Shown here in pieces: positions 44,401 to 52,540 of a stretch of 52,711 nt of DNA. The translations under genes were made by a program, and so were the position numbers. A model generated the notes under the pieces. That model did no database searches and was not told the origin of the DNA. It worked only from the letters and a program-made list of their open reading frames with translations. Numbering within the stretch: position 1 is the stretch's first letter; each line of letters opens with the position of its first letter. This DNA is from JAQUCI01 sp034932685 (GTDB taxonomy: Bacteria > Bacillota_I > Bacilli_A > Erysipelotrichales > Erysipelotrichaceae), in NCBI GenBank assembly GCA_034932685.1, contig JAYFOM010000022.1, forward strand, positions 1 through 52,711, written 5' to 3'.

Positions 44401-44754
44401 ATGTTATTTATTTGTTATCCAAATTGCTCAACCTGTAAGAAGGCACAAAAGTGGCTAGACGATAATGGTTTTAAGTATGAGTTGCGAGATATTAAAAAAG
44501 ATAACCCCAAAAAAGAAGAGTTAGAGAATTGGCATCATAGAAGCGAAAAGACATTGAAGGCATTTTTCAATACTAGTGGTGAAATATATCGCAGTCTTCA
44601 ATTAAAAGATCGTTTGCTTACGATGGACAAACAAGAGCAATTTGACCTATTAGCAACTAACGGTATGTTAGTAAAAAGACCTATCTTGGTAGTAAACCAA
44701 AATGTTTTGGTGGGATTTAAAGAAAGAGAATGGGAAGAAGTATTAAAGCGTTAA
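44401..44754 (+). CDS. ArsC/Spx family protein
   Basis: A 117-residue thioredoxin-fold protein with CSTC (Cys9, Cys12) as an Spx/YffB-type CxxC and a KRPILV segment near residue 96, conserved in the family. It could be an arsenate-reductase-like thiol enzyme or an Spx-like regulator binding RNA polymerase; length and motif do not decide. AGGAGG lies ahead of the start, nine bases after the DUF2177 stop. Confidence 0.85.
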   Translation: MLFICYPNCSTCKKAQKWLDDNGFKYELRDIKKDNPKKEELENWHHRSEKTLKAFFNTSGEIYRSLQLKDRLLTMDKQEQFDLLATNGMLVKRPILVVNQNVLVGFKEREWEEVLKR

Positions 44755-44804
44755 AAGGGTAATATTTGTCACTTGTTAGTATAATTAAAGCAAGAGGTGA
44801 GTAT

Positions 44805-45788
44805 ATGAAGGGATTAATCTTAGTAAATGATGATTATGAGTTAAATGTTGCTAAGCAGATTATTAATGATAAAAAACTCAATATGGACGCATTAATAATG
44901 AAGATGAAAGATTTAAATGAAGAAGAACTTAAGGGCTATGGAGTTCTTATTGGTTATAGTGCAAAAGTTGACCGTGATGATTTAACAAGACTTGCAAGAA
45001 ACAATATTAAACTTTATATTACAAGATCAACAGGTTTCAATCATATTGATATTGAGGCTGCTAAAGCACTAAATATCAAAATAGCTAATATACCAGGTTA
45101 TTCTCCTAACGCCATTGCTGAGCTTACTTTGGCTTTAGCTCTTGATCTAAATAGATTGGTAAGTGATCAGGCTTATCGCTTTTATCAGCGTGACTTTAAA
45201 AGACCAACAAAGTTATTTAAAGAAATAAGGGATTGTACGGTTGGAATACTTGGTGTTGGTAGTATTGGTGCAGTATCAGCGCGTTACTTTAATGCCATGG
45301 GCGCAAAAGTAATAGGCTATAATCGCTCAATCAAGCATGAGTTAAAGGACATAGTTAAATATTTACCTATGCAAGAGGTTATTGATCTAAGTGATATCTT
45401 ATTACTTCATCTACCATATCACAAAAATGAAAATCACTATTTAATCAATAAAGATAGTTTAAAAAACGCTAAATCAAATTTGATCATAGTTAATACTGCG
45501 CGTGGCGAGCTAGTCAATTTAGCAGACATCATTGATCTAATAAAACAAGATAAGTTGATGGGATATGGTGCTGATGTGTTTGAAAATGAGCAGCACTACA
45601 TCGGTAAAAAAGTACCAACATATGATGATCCTATTATTAATGAAGCACTTAACATGTTTCCTAGAATTATCTTTACAGCTCATATGGGAGCAGCGACAAA
45701 CAGGGCAGTCGAAACAATGATAAAAATGGCTATAGAAAATTTCCAAACATTCGCTGAAACAAGTACAGTAATAAATGAAATCTATTAA
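44805..45788 (+). CDS. D-isomer-specific 2-hydroxyacid dehydrogenase (D-lactate dehydrogenase-like)
   Basis: About 327 residues. An N-terminal catalytic half and an NAD-binding domain with GVGSIG near residue 150. The catalytic Arg lies in NTARGE, a Glu follows in the FENEQHYIGKK region, and the His in TAHMGAATN. The fit is closest to fermentative D-lactate dehydrogenases, which reduce pyruvate with NADH. The start at 44805 follows AGAGGTGA, leaving about 50 bases after the ArsC-like gene. Confidence 0.87.
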   Translation: MKGLILVNDDYELNVAKQIINDKKLNMDALIMKMKDLNEEELKGYGVLIGYSAKVDRDDLTRLARNNIKLYITRSTGFNHIDIEAAKALNIKIANIPGYSPNAIAELTLALALDLNRLVSDQAYRFYQRDFKRPTKLFKEIRDCTVGILGVGSIGAVSARYFNAMGAKVIGYNRSIKHELKDIVKYLPMQEVIDLSDILLLHLPYHKNENHYLINKDSLKNAKSNLIIVNTARGELVNLADIIDLIKQDKLMGYGADVFENEQHYIGKKVPTYDDPIINEALNMFPRIIFTAHMGAATNRAVETMIKMAIENFQTFAETSTVINEIY

Positions 45789-47233
45789 TTGGTGTCTTTG
45801 ACACCTTTTTTAATAATGAAACTAAAAGTAGTATTCGCATTTTTAATACTACTAACTTCAATTATTATATCATGTCTTGAAGCGATTTCTTTTGCGATTG
45901 ATAACCCTAAACCTGAACCACTCTGATTGTTAGTGTTGGTTTTATGAAAACGATCAAAAATAAAGGGTAGTTCTTCTTTCGAAATACCAACACCATTATC
46001 AATGATACGCAATACTAATTCTTCTTGATCATCAAGCTTTAGTAAGACTTCGCTATTTGAGTAGGAAAACTTGATCGCATTATCTAAAATGATGATTATC
46101 ATTTGTTTTAAGCGTTCGTAGTCACCCCAAATATTCATATTGGTAACATCGATCTTTGTTTTAATGGATATTTGTTTGGCAATTGCTAGTTTATCTGCAC
46201 TTTTTACAGCGTCATTAATAACATCAACAAGGTTAATTTCACTTTTGTTAAGGGGATAATCTGGGTTCTGTAATTTAGATAGATCTAATAATTCAGTAAC
46301 GAGACGGTGTAACTGGTCAGTTTCTTTAAGCATTTGTTCATAAGATGTTTTTATACTTTGATCATCAATAACGACATCATCACGTAATGCTTCAAGTGAT
46401 CCCTTTAACACAGTAATTGGTGTTCTTAGCTCATGCGAAATATTACTCATTAAATCTTGACGCATTTTGTCTAAACGCACTCTCGCTTCATCTGATGCTT
46501 TTAATCTTTCAGCAAGTATATTTATATTATCAGCCAGTGTCTTGATCTCGTCTTGTAGTTTGATATCAGTATGAACATAGTCTTTGTTAGTCATTGCTAT
46601 AGCTGCTTGATTTAATGTTAATAGTGGTTTTGTGAAGTTTCTTGAAAGATAAAAGCTTAATGCTATGGCAACCAAGAAGGCTAATAAAATACTTATCATC
46701 ATGATCGTTAAAGCATTGCTCAATACCTGATCAACACCACTTACTGGTGAATGCAGTAAAACAGCTCCAACCACCTGATTATTTACGATTATCGGAGCGC
46801 CTATTGTGATTGTTGATGAAACAAACAATGAACTAAAATCACGGCTGGTAGATACTTTGCCTGTAAAAACATCAGTCACTACTATTGAAGCATCACTGGG
46901 TAGATCAGCGGTGGTGGTGATTTTGTTCTGTTGACCCATATGGTTGCTTATAATATTAAGCTCATCATCAACAATCCATACATCGGTCATTGCGACATCA
47001 TTAACAAATCTAATATATGCACCATAAGCATTATTACCCTTACCAGTCATTCCTTTTTGTACTTGTGATAAGGCATCAGCGATTTTTATCGCTCTTTGTT
47101 GAAGTTCAGTTTCATAAAGCGCAAATGTTGATTGTCTAAAGAAAGAAAAAAACAAACTACTAATGATTATAGTAAATATGATCAATGAAAAAAAGAAATA
47201 ACTGCTTAAGCGCCATGTAATCTTTTTTTTCAT
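45785..47233 (-). CDS. Sensor histidine kinase with extracellular domain
   Basis: A 482-residue membrane kinase. Helices at about 12-32 and 175-196 enclose an outward sensor domain of about 140 residues; then HAMP (about 197-250), HisKA with phospho-acceptor His267 in SNISHELRTP, and HATPase motifs NAIKFS, DNGVGI and GSGLGLSIA. It would phosphorylate the adjacent regulator, with which it overlaps by ATGA. The input signal is not known; the fold of the sensor domain resembles dCache/PAS-like sensors (inference). Confidence 0.93.
   Translation of the reverse strand: MKKKITWRLSSYFFFSLIIFTIIISSLFFSFFRQSTFALYETELQQRAIKIADALSQVQKGMTGKGNNAYGAYIRFVNDVAMTDVWIVDDELNIISNHMGQQNKITTTADLPSDASIVVTDVFTGKVSTSRDFSSLFVSSTITIGAPIIVNNQVVGAVLLHSPVSGVDQVLSNALTIMMISILLAFLVAIALSFYLSRNFTKPLLTLNQAAIAMTNKDYVHTDIKLQDEIKTLADNINILAERLKASDEARVRLDKMRQDLMSNISHELRTPITVLKGSLEALRDDVVIDDQSIKTSYEQMLKETDQLHRLVTELLDLSKLQNPDYPLNKSEINLVDVINDAVKSADKLAIAKQISIKTKIDVTNMNIWGDYERLKQMIIIILDNAIKFSYSNSEVLLKLDDQEELVLRIIDNGVGISKEELPFIFDRFHKTNTNNQSGSGLGLSIAKEIASRHDIIIEVSSIKNANTTFSFIIKKGVKDTN
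45791..45811 (+). terminator. Terminator of the dehydrogenase gene
   Basis: Stem GGTGTC/GACACC with a TTT loop, followed by TTTTTTA. It lies within the last codons of the convergent kinase gene. Confidence 0.8.
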
Positions 47234-47913
47234 GAGATAACCTCAAATTTATAACCAACTCCCCACATTGTAGTAATTTCCCAATTAGGGTGCGGATATT
47301 CATCAAGTTTTGATCTTAATCGCTTTATATGGGTATCAACAGTTCTAAGATCACCATAATAATCGTATCCCCACATTGTATTAAGTAGATTGTCACGGGT
47401 GAATACCTTATTTCGATTAGTAGCTAATGTCCATAATAACTCAATTTCTTTTTTTGTAAGTTTAATCTGCTTTTCTGCGATCTTAACCTGATAAGCGGTC
47501 ATATCAATCACTAAGTTATCTATCTTTACTAGTGTTTTATTCTCAAAAGTTTCATATGACAAACGTCGTAGTACCGCTCTAATACGCGCCATGACTTCTG
47601 ATGGTGAAAATGGTTTGATGATATAATCATCAGCACCAATATCAAGTCCCATGATCCTCTCAAAATCTTCACCACGGGCTGTTATCATGATGATAGGAAT
47701 AAGTGAAGTTTTTCGTATCGTACGACAAACCTCAAAACCATCAATTTTAGGCATCATGACATCAAGCAAGATTAGACTAAATTTGCTTTCATCAAATTTG
47801 TCTAATACCTCTTGCCCATCGTTTGCGATCTCAACTTCATAACCTTCTTTAATGGCGTATTGTGATAATATCGAAGTTATCTGTTGATTATCATCAGCTA
47901 TAAGTATTCGCAT
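47230..47913 (-). CDS. OmpR-family response regulator
   Basis: A 227-residue protein. A receiver domain with acidic pocket DD (7-8), phospho-acceptor Asp51 (LILLDVMMPKIDG) and Lys in YIIKPF, then a winged-helix DNA-binding domain with VDTHIKRLRSKL as recognition helix. It is cotranscribed with the kinase. The start follows AAAGGAGATC. A small secreted protein is divergently encoded 175 bases away and may be a target. Confidence 0.95.
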   Translation of the reverse strand: MRILIADDNQQITSILSQYAIKEGYEVEIANDGQEVLDKFDESKFSLILLDVMMPKIDGFEVCRTIRKTSLIPIIMITARGEDFERIMGLDIGADDYIIKPFSPSEVMARIRAVLRRLSYETFENKTLVKIDNLVIDMTAYQVKIAEKQIKLTKKEIELLWTLATNRNKVFTRDNLLNTMWGYDYYGDLRTVDTHIKRLRSKLDEYPHPNWEITTMWGVGYKFEVIS

Positions 47914-48029
47914 AAGATCTCCTTTACTATAATTATAGGATTAAATTGTGTCATTTTCTTGTCAAATTAATAATAGCACATTAATGATGGGCGAATTATG
48001 TAATAAAAGTTTTAGAAAAAAGCCATATT

Positions 48030-48058
48030 TATGTCACAATCATTCTTTATATTATAAG
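48030..48058 (+). promoter_or_regulatory. Possible promoter of the small secreted protein
   Basis: ATGTCA (48031-48036), 16-base spacer, TATAAG (48053-48058). The weak -35 would fit activation by a regulator. An AGACC/GGTCT hairpin (48063-48077) stands before the ribosome binding site. Confidence 0.4.
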
Positions 48059-48088
48059 CGTAGACCAAGAAGGTCTTAGGAGATAAAC

Positions 48089-48391
48089 ATGAAGATAAAA
48101 AAAGGTATATTGATTGTCACAACAATCCTGACTATGTCAGCCATGACCGTTGGTGCATTCGCTTATAATGCTGATACGGAAGCGCGTGATCCTGAAATTT
48201 GTACTAATGAACAAAAGATGGAAAGAGCAAGACTTGGTTATGATAAAGCAGATGTTTGGCAAAACAATGAAGAAATGATGCAACAAAGAGCTTTAAACAG
48301 AGAAGCAAGTGAAAATCGCGTTTGTGATGGTACATCACAACAAGTACGTCTACGTGTTAGTAGACAACTAAAACAAAGCGATAAGAACTAA
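48089..48391 (+). CDS. Small secreted protein of unknown function
   Basis: A 100-residue precursor with a signal peptide (MKIKK, hydrophobic core, likely cleavage after AFA at about residue 25). The mature part is about 75 residues, highly charged and rich in Met, Gln, Arg and Asn, with two cysteines (about 37 and 79) that could form a disulfide. NEQKMERARL and NEEMMQQRAL look like an imperfect repeat, somewhat like CpxP/Spy helices (weak inference). The ATG follows TTAGGAG. It is divergent from the two-component system. Confidence 0.65.
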   Translation: MKIKKGILIVTTILTMSAMTVGAFAYNADTEARDPEICTNEQKMERARLGYDKADVWQNNEEMMQQRALNREASENRVCDGTSQQVRLRVSRQLKQSDKN

Positions 48392-48413
48392 AAAAGGCCG
48401 ATTGGCCTTTTTT
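48391..48413. terminator. Bidirectional terminator
   Basis: Stem AAAAAGGCC/GGCCTTTTT with a GATT loop and T tracts on both strands. It serves the secreted-protein gene and the convergent radical SAM gene. Confidence 0.88.
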
Positions 48414-49566
48414 AATAATAATCTTCTTTGATCGTTGCCATAATTGATTTAGGATCATGGTTTTTAGCTAATAGATAAAGATAACGCTTAAATGGTTTTT
48501 CTATGTGTGTATGCATGGTTTTAACACCTTCGCACAGATGATACTTAACTAAGTTATCTTTATTAATAAAACGATTTTTTGTACAGCCGCCATAACAATA
48601 TTTCAGCCATTTACAATTATCACATTCATCAGCTAAATCTGATTTTGCTTGACCAAAAATTATCTGTTGGTGAGAATTAAGTGCATCTCTGAAGTCGATA
48701 TCAACAATATTTCCCAGAAAATACTCTTGACCAACATAATGATCACAAGCATAAAGGGAGCCATCATTTTCAATAACTAAGACATTACCACACGTTTTTG
48801 ATGTTTGACATACCGTAGCAGGTAGTTTTTGATTAATCAATTCAATATCAGCGAAAGTCTGAATCTTGATCTTATCAATATCATTTGTGATCCACTGTTT
48901 AAATACTTCTATCATAAACAAACCATAAGCGTCACTACTAATTGATTCCGCAGTTAAACTATTATCATCGTCTAGCTCAATGATAGGTATAAATTGTATC
49001 CATCCAGTGTTTAGCTTGGCAAGTGCTTGATATGTTTCTTTGGGGTAATTAACATTAAAAGCATTGATAGTACAAAGTAAGTCAATTCTAATTTTATGAT
49101 TTTTAAGTAGTTCAATACTAGTGATGATCCTGTCATGTGTTGATTTGTCATATAAATCACGACGATAATGATCATGGGTTAGCATAGAACCATCAATACT
49201 TACACCAACATCAAAGTTATTTTCTTTAAAGAAGTGACACCAAGTGTCATCAATAGTTAAACAATTAGTTTGAATGTTATTGTAGGCTTTTTTGTGTTTT
49301 GGTAAGTGAATTTTTTGATATGTGATAGCCTTTTGATAGAAATCTAGTCCAGCTAATGTTGGTTCACCACCATGCCAAAAAAAGGGTACTGTTTGACCAA
49401 CAGTTTCATTGATATATTTCTTGATGAATAATTCAAGAACGCGATCAGACATTAAGTGTGGTTGCTTATCTACATTACGGTAATAACAATAAGTACATTG
49501 CATGTTGCAGGTTGAACCTACAGGTTTAGCCATAACAGTGAAGGGACGCATAAATAAACTAGTCAT
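48412..49566 (-). CDS. Radical SAM/SPASM protein, anaerobic sulfatase-maturase-like
   Basis: A 384-residue enzyme. The radical SAM cluster motif CNMQCTYC (Cys20, Cys24, Cys27) is followed by GGEPTLAG and a C-terminal SPASM domain with multiple cysteines (CGNVL, CDHYVG, CDNC, CYGGC, CEGV) for two auxiliary [4Fe-4S] clusters. anSME enzymes oxidise a Cys or Ser of sulfatases to formylglycine. No sulfatase lies in the window, so the substrate may be elsewhere or different. Its start overlaps the hydrolase stop by one base (TAATG) with no strong ribosome binding site, so it is translationally coupled. Confidence 0.85.
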   Translation of the reverse strand: MTSLFMRPFTVMAKPVGSTCNMQCTYCYYRNVDKQPHLMSDRVLELFIKKYINETVGQTVPFFWHGGEPTLAGLDFYQKAITYQKIHLPKHKKAYNNIQTNCLTIDDTWCHFFKENNFDVGVSIDGSMLTHDHYRRDLYDKSTHDRIITSIELLKNHKIRIDLLCTINAFNVNYPKETYQALAKLNTGWIQFIPIIELDDDNSLTAESISSDAYGLFMIEVFKQWITNDIDKIKIQTFADIELINQKLPATVCQTSKTCGNVLVIENDGSLYACDHYVGQEYFLGNIVDIDFRDALNSHQQIIFGQAKSDLADECDNCKWLKYCYGGCTKNRFINKDNLVKYHLCEGVKTMHTHIEKPFKRYLYLLAKNHDPKSIMATIKEDYY

Positions 49567-50327
49567 TACAGCTTTTCTTTAAAAAATGTTAATACTTTAT
49601 TCCATGAGTCCATGGCTTCAATTGGGCGATACCTGTCGGTATGATAATACCAAAAACCGTGACCACAATTATCATAACGGTAAAATTCATAATTTTTATT
49701 TAGTTCTTTTAGTTTTGCTTCAAGGATATTGACATCACTTGGGGAAGGTGATCTATCATCATTACCAAAAATACCAAGCAATGGACAGTCAAGTTGATCA
49801 GTATAATCAATTGGGGCTACTGGTTGTTGTGTAGATAAATCATTTTCATTCATGGCCACTTTTCCACCCCAACAGTTAACAACAGCATCAACATCATCTA
49901 AGCAACAAGCAGCAAGGTAGGCGTGTCTACCACCAGAACAGGTGCCGATTACTCCCACTGTTTGTTTACTGTTAGGTTGGCTTTTAATATATTCGATTGC
50001 ACCTTTACAATCTGCTAAGACCATCTCATCTGATACCCCACCTTGACTATTTGCTAAACTAGCAACTTCGCCTGGTGTAGCATGACCAAAACGACAATAA
50101 ATATCCGGGCATACTGTTAAATAACCATGTTGAGCAAAACGTCTTGCGGTTTCACGATAAAACTCATCCCATCCTGGTCGGTGTGGAATTAAAACGATAC
50201 CCGGTAAAGGTCCTTCTTTTAAAGGTTTTGCTACATATGCATGAAAAGCTGTTTGCTGGTGACCAACAATGCTTACAACTTCACATAACATAGCATCTTG
50301 TTGGTCGGTCTTAAAACTATCCCACAT
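49566..50327 (-). CDS. Dienelactone hydrolase family alpha/beta-hydrolase
   Basis: A 253-residue cytosolic hydrolase. The nucleophile elbow GTCSGG carries Cys instead of Ser, as in true dienelactone hydrolases; the Asp lies in GNDDRSPSP and His in CGHGFWYYH. The substrate is not known. It begins with an excellent AAAGGAGG site and is the first gene of a two-gene operon with the radical SAM enzyme. Confidence 0.88.
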   Translation of the reverse strand: MWDSFKTDQQDAMLCEVVSIVGHQQTAFHAYVAKPLKEGPLPGIVLIPHRPGWDEFYRETARRFAQHGYLTVCPDIYCRFGHATPGEVASLANSQGGVSDEMVLADCKGAIEYIKSQPNSKQTVGVIGTCSGGRHAYLAACCLDDVDAVVNCWGGKVAMNENDLSTQQPVAPIDYTDQLDCPLLGIFGNDDRSPSPSDVNILEAKLKELNKNYEFYRYDNCGHGFWYYHTDRYRPIEAMDSWNKVLTFFKEKL

Positions 50328-50391
50328 ATAACTACCTCCTTTAATACATTATATACCACATGGTTATATTAGTTATATGCTCAAATGTAAT

Positions 50392-50415
50392 AAAAAAGGT
50401 GTTAAATAACACCTT
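50392..50415 (-). terminator. Terminator of the DUF438-hemerythrin gene
   Basis: Minus-strand stem AAGGTGTT/AACACCTT with a four-base loop and a following T run. It overlaps the stop codon. Confidence 0.8.
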
Positions 50416-51592
50416 AACTGCTCATTAAGCGTTTCTCACCAGTAATTTCTTGAATTGGTTTTATGTTTTGTGTGACTTCAAGAACACCTAAAAATTCATT
50501 ATTGTCATCTCTTACAGCGAAATATCTGATCAAGATGTATTTATCTTTCATATTTATCCAAAAATCTTCATTGGCTTTGCGACCGTTTTTTAGATCATCG
50601 ATAATAGTCTCAACAATATGCATGCTTGCTGGTGGATGACAATTAATAACTTTGCGTCCGATGATCGAGTTAGCACGTGCAAATACTCTTTCGCTACCTT
50701 GTGAGAAATACTTAACCAAATCATCTTTATCAACAAATGTAATATCAAGTGGTAGTGTATTGAGCATTGCTATTAACTCTGTTTTCGATAAATGACCGCT
50801 TCCAAGTTGAATATCATCAGTGCTTGATTGCTCAATATCGGGTTGTTTTTGTATTGCAGTTATTGCTTGCCATTTAGGTACATATTGAATTAAGCAAAAA
50901 CCAAGTTCGTGATTATCGTGAGCTATCTTAGACCATTCTTCTTCACTTAAATGATCGATTAACATTGGTACTAAAATGTTTTCTTCTTTAAAGATCATTT
51001 CATTAATTCTTGTGGTTAAATGTTCAATCCAATCGTAAGCAACTTCTTCGTTATTGGCATTGGCTTTGATCATTGCTTTAAGGTCTTCTTTAATCTCGTT
51101 ATCAACTCCCCACATAACTTTTGGTGGAGCAGTGATACCATATTTCTCTAAGTAAGGAAAAAGTAAGGTTTCTTTCTTAATATAGTGTAGGTTTATTTCT
51201 TGTAAGCGTGCTAGTTCCTTGGCTAAACGTTGTTTATCTTCATAATGGATCAGTATCTGATCAATAACTTTCTTGATTGCTTTGTTCTCTAAAACTAAAA
51301 TATTCACTGGATGGCCAGGGATATCAGCCGGCGTTATTGTTTTATGGATATCAACGATTGAACCCTTGAAAACGGCAGCGTGGATATCACATAGTTTTTG
51401 AACTTCTTCAACAGGTAAACCGTTAGCGATTAAAGCTTGTTCGGCTTGTGCTATCTCTTCAGATGATACACCATCAAATGCTTGTGCAAACTGCTCTTTA
51501 ACTTCGTCAAAGCTTTTTCCTTCATGTAATTGTCTTATTAAGTCGATGATGATTTTTTGTCGATAAGTACTGTTATTTATTTCTTTGCTCAT
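50414..51592 (-). CDS. DUF438-hemerythrin-PAS protein
   Basis: A 392-residue soluble protein with three parts: DUF438 helical domain (about 5-95), a hemerythrin-like HHE domain (about 100-245; spaced His/Glu in NLHYIKKE, WIEHL, FKEENILVPML and HDNHELG) expected to hold a di-iron site, and a C-terminal PAS domain (about 275-385; VINCHPPASMHIV). The family is linked to oxygen or nitric-oxide sensing. It follows an FNR-type regulator gene, with a site for such a regulator in its promoter. The start follows AAAGGAGAA. Confidence 0.85.
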   Translation of the reverse strand: MSKEINNSTYRQKIIIDLIRQLHEGKSFDEVKEQFAQAFDGVSSEEIAQAEQALIANGLPVEEVQKLCDIHAAVFKGSIVDIHKTITPADIPGHPVNILVLENKAIKKVIDQILIHYEDKQRLAKELARLQEINLHYIKKETLLFPYLEKYGITAPPKVMWGVDNEIKEDLKAMIKANANNEEVAYDWIEHLTTRINEMIFKEENILVPMLIDHLSEEEWSKIAHDNHELGFCLIQYVPKWQAITAIQKQPDIEQSSTDDIQLGSGHLSKTELIAMLNTLPLDITFVDKDDLVKYFSQGSERVFARANSIIGRKVINCHPPASMHIVETIIDDLKNGRKANEDFWINMKDKYILIRYFAVRDDNNEFLGVLEVTQNIKPIQEITGEKRLMSS

Positions 51593-51615
51593 GAGATTCT
51601 CCTTTATTAAATTTG

Positions 51616-51621
51616 ATTATA
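51616..51621 (-). promoter_or_regulatory. -10 box of the DUF438-hemerythrin promoter
   Basis: Minus-strand TATAAT with no matching -35 (CATCTT at the -35 place), typical of an activator-dependent promoter. Predicted transcription start is near 51609. Confidence 0.6.
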
Positions 51622-51642
51622 AAAGAATGCTCTAAGATAAGA

Positions 51643-51658
51643 TGTGACTTAAATCAAA
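51643..51658 (-). promoter_or_regulatory. FNR/CRP-type binding site
   Basis: TTTGA-N6-TCACA on the minus strand; the TTGAT half is a perfect FNR half-site and the other reads GTCAC. Its centre (51650.5) is 41.5 bases upstream of the predicted start, the classic class II activation distance. It overlaps the regulator's own stop codon. Confidence 0.6.
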
Positions 51659-52370
51659 TATCGAGAGTTTGTTGTAGGAGTTCGAGATTTTTAATTAGTA
51701 TCTTACGATTATTGATTGATATGATAAGTGAATCATTCTCAAGTTGTGTAAGCTTACGACTCATTGTTTCGCGCGCTATACCTAAGTAATTAGCCATTTG
51801 TTCGCGACTTAGTGGAAGATCGATCACAATACCCTGTTGAGTTACTTTGCCGTGCTCTATCGCATAACTGACTAATAAGGCGTTAACTCGGGTGTCGACA
51901 TCTCTAATATTAAGATGGTAAATAGTCGATTCGAGTTTACGCATCCTTTTATATAATTCAGAAATCAAGTTCATAGCAATATCAGGATGTTTTATGACGA
52001 TCTGATTAAAGTGGTTTTTTGATAAAACACATATATGAACTTCACTTAATGCTTCGATTGTATAATCACTGATCTGCGTTTCGGTTAAAAACTGTTCACC
52101 AAAAAATTCGGTCTCATTGAAAACATGAATAATCTGTTCGCGTCCTTCGCTTGAGTATTTACTGGCTTTAACCTTTCCTTGATTAATCATGATCAAAGTG
52201 TTGATTGGTTCTTTATCATGTAAAATGATATCACCTTTGTTGTAAGCGTAGTGTTGGATCAAAGGTAAGATTTTTACTAGTTCGTCATTACTTAAAGATG
52301 AAAAAAGTGGTATCTTGCGTATACATAATCCTTGTAAACCACAATGGGCACAATTTTTAGTTGATAACAT
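51654..52370 (-). CDS. Crp/Fnr family regulator with FNR-type [4Fe-4S] cysteines
   Basis: A 238-residue transcription factor. Cys7, Cys10 and Cys16 have the same CxxC-x5-C spacing as Escherichia coli FNR (Cys20, 23, 29), and Cys114 fits the distant fourth ligand, so an oxygen-labile [4Fe-4S] cluster is likely. A cyclic-nucleotide-fold domain, dimer helix, and C-terminal helix-turn-helix (LSREQMANYLGIARETMSR) follow. It probably activates the downstream hemerythrin gene under low oxygen. The ribosome binding site GGGGG is inside a hairpin that could hide it. Confidence 0.88.
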   Translation of the reverse strand: MLSTKNCAHCGLQGLCIRKIPLFSSLSNDELVKILPLIQHYAYNKGDIILHDKEPINTLIMINQGKVKASKYSSEGREQIIHVFNETEFFGEQFLTETQISDYTIEALSEVHICVLSKNHFNQIVIKHPDIAMNLISELYKRMRKLESTIYHLNIRDVDTRVNALLVSYAIEHGKVTQQGIVIDLPLSREQMANYLGIARETMSRKLTQLENDSLIISINNRKILIKNLELLQQTLDI

Positions 52371-52377
52371 AAAAAAC

Positions 52378-52418
52378 CCCCAATTACTTATATTATAGCT
52401 TAATTAATGTAATTGGGG
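52378..52418 (-). promoter_or_regulatory. Perfect 10-bp inverted repeat over the fnr-type promoter and ribosome binding site
   Basis: CCCCAATTAC (52378-52387) and GTAATTGGGG (52409-52418) flank 21 bases that contain the minus-strand -10 TATAAT (52392-52397). On the minus strand the hairpin is followed by GTTTTTT directly before the start codon, so it looks like an intrinsic terminator for read-through from upstream that also covers the GGGGG ribosome binding site; as DNA it could be an operator. Confidence 0.55.
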
Positions 52419-52419
52419 A

Positions 52420-52540
52420 TGAATATTAACGATGCATTGAATTCTTAAAGTTAATTCCGTTTTAAGAAGGAAGTGGAAATAAGTGTGAGAAAGTTTATGA
52501 TAATGATGTGTTCTTGTAGCGAAGAAAGGAATAAACTATC
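52420..52540 (+). mobile_element. Likely left end of an IS30-type element
   Basis: The approximately 120 bases before the transposase start should hold the left terminal repeat. A TTCTTAAA/TTTAAGAA inverted repeat lies near 52442-52468. The exact border cannot be set without the right end. Confidence 0.4.

Noticed and set aside
48089..48391. Substrate peptide for the nearby radical SAM enzyme
   Set aside because: The gene is convergent with a separate promoter, has a normal signal peptide, and lacks the CxPxR/SxPxR motif.
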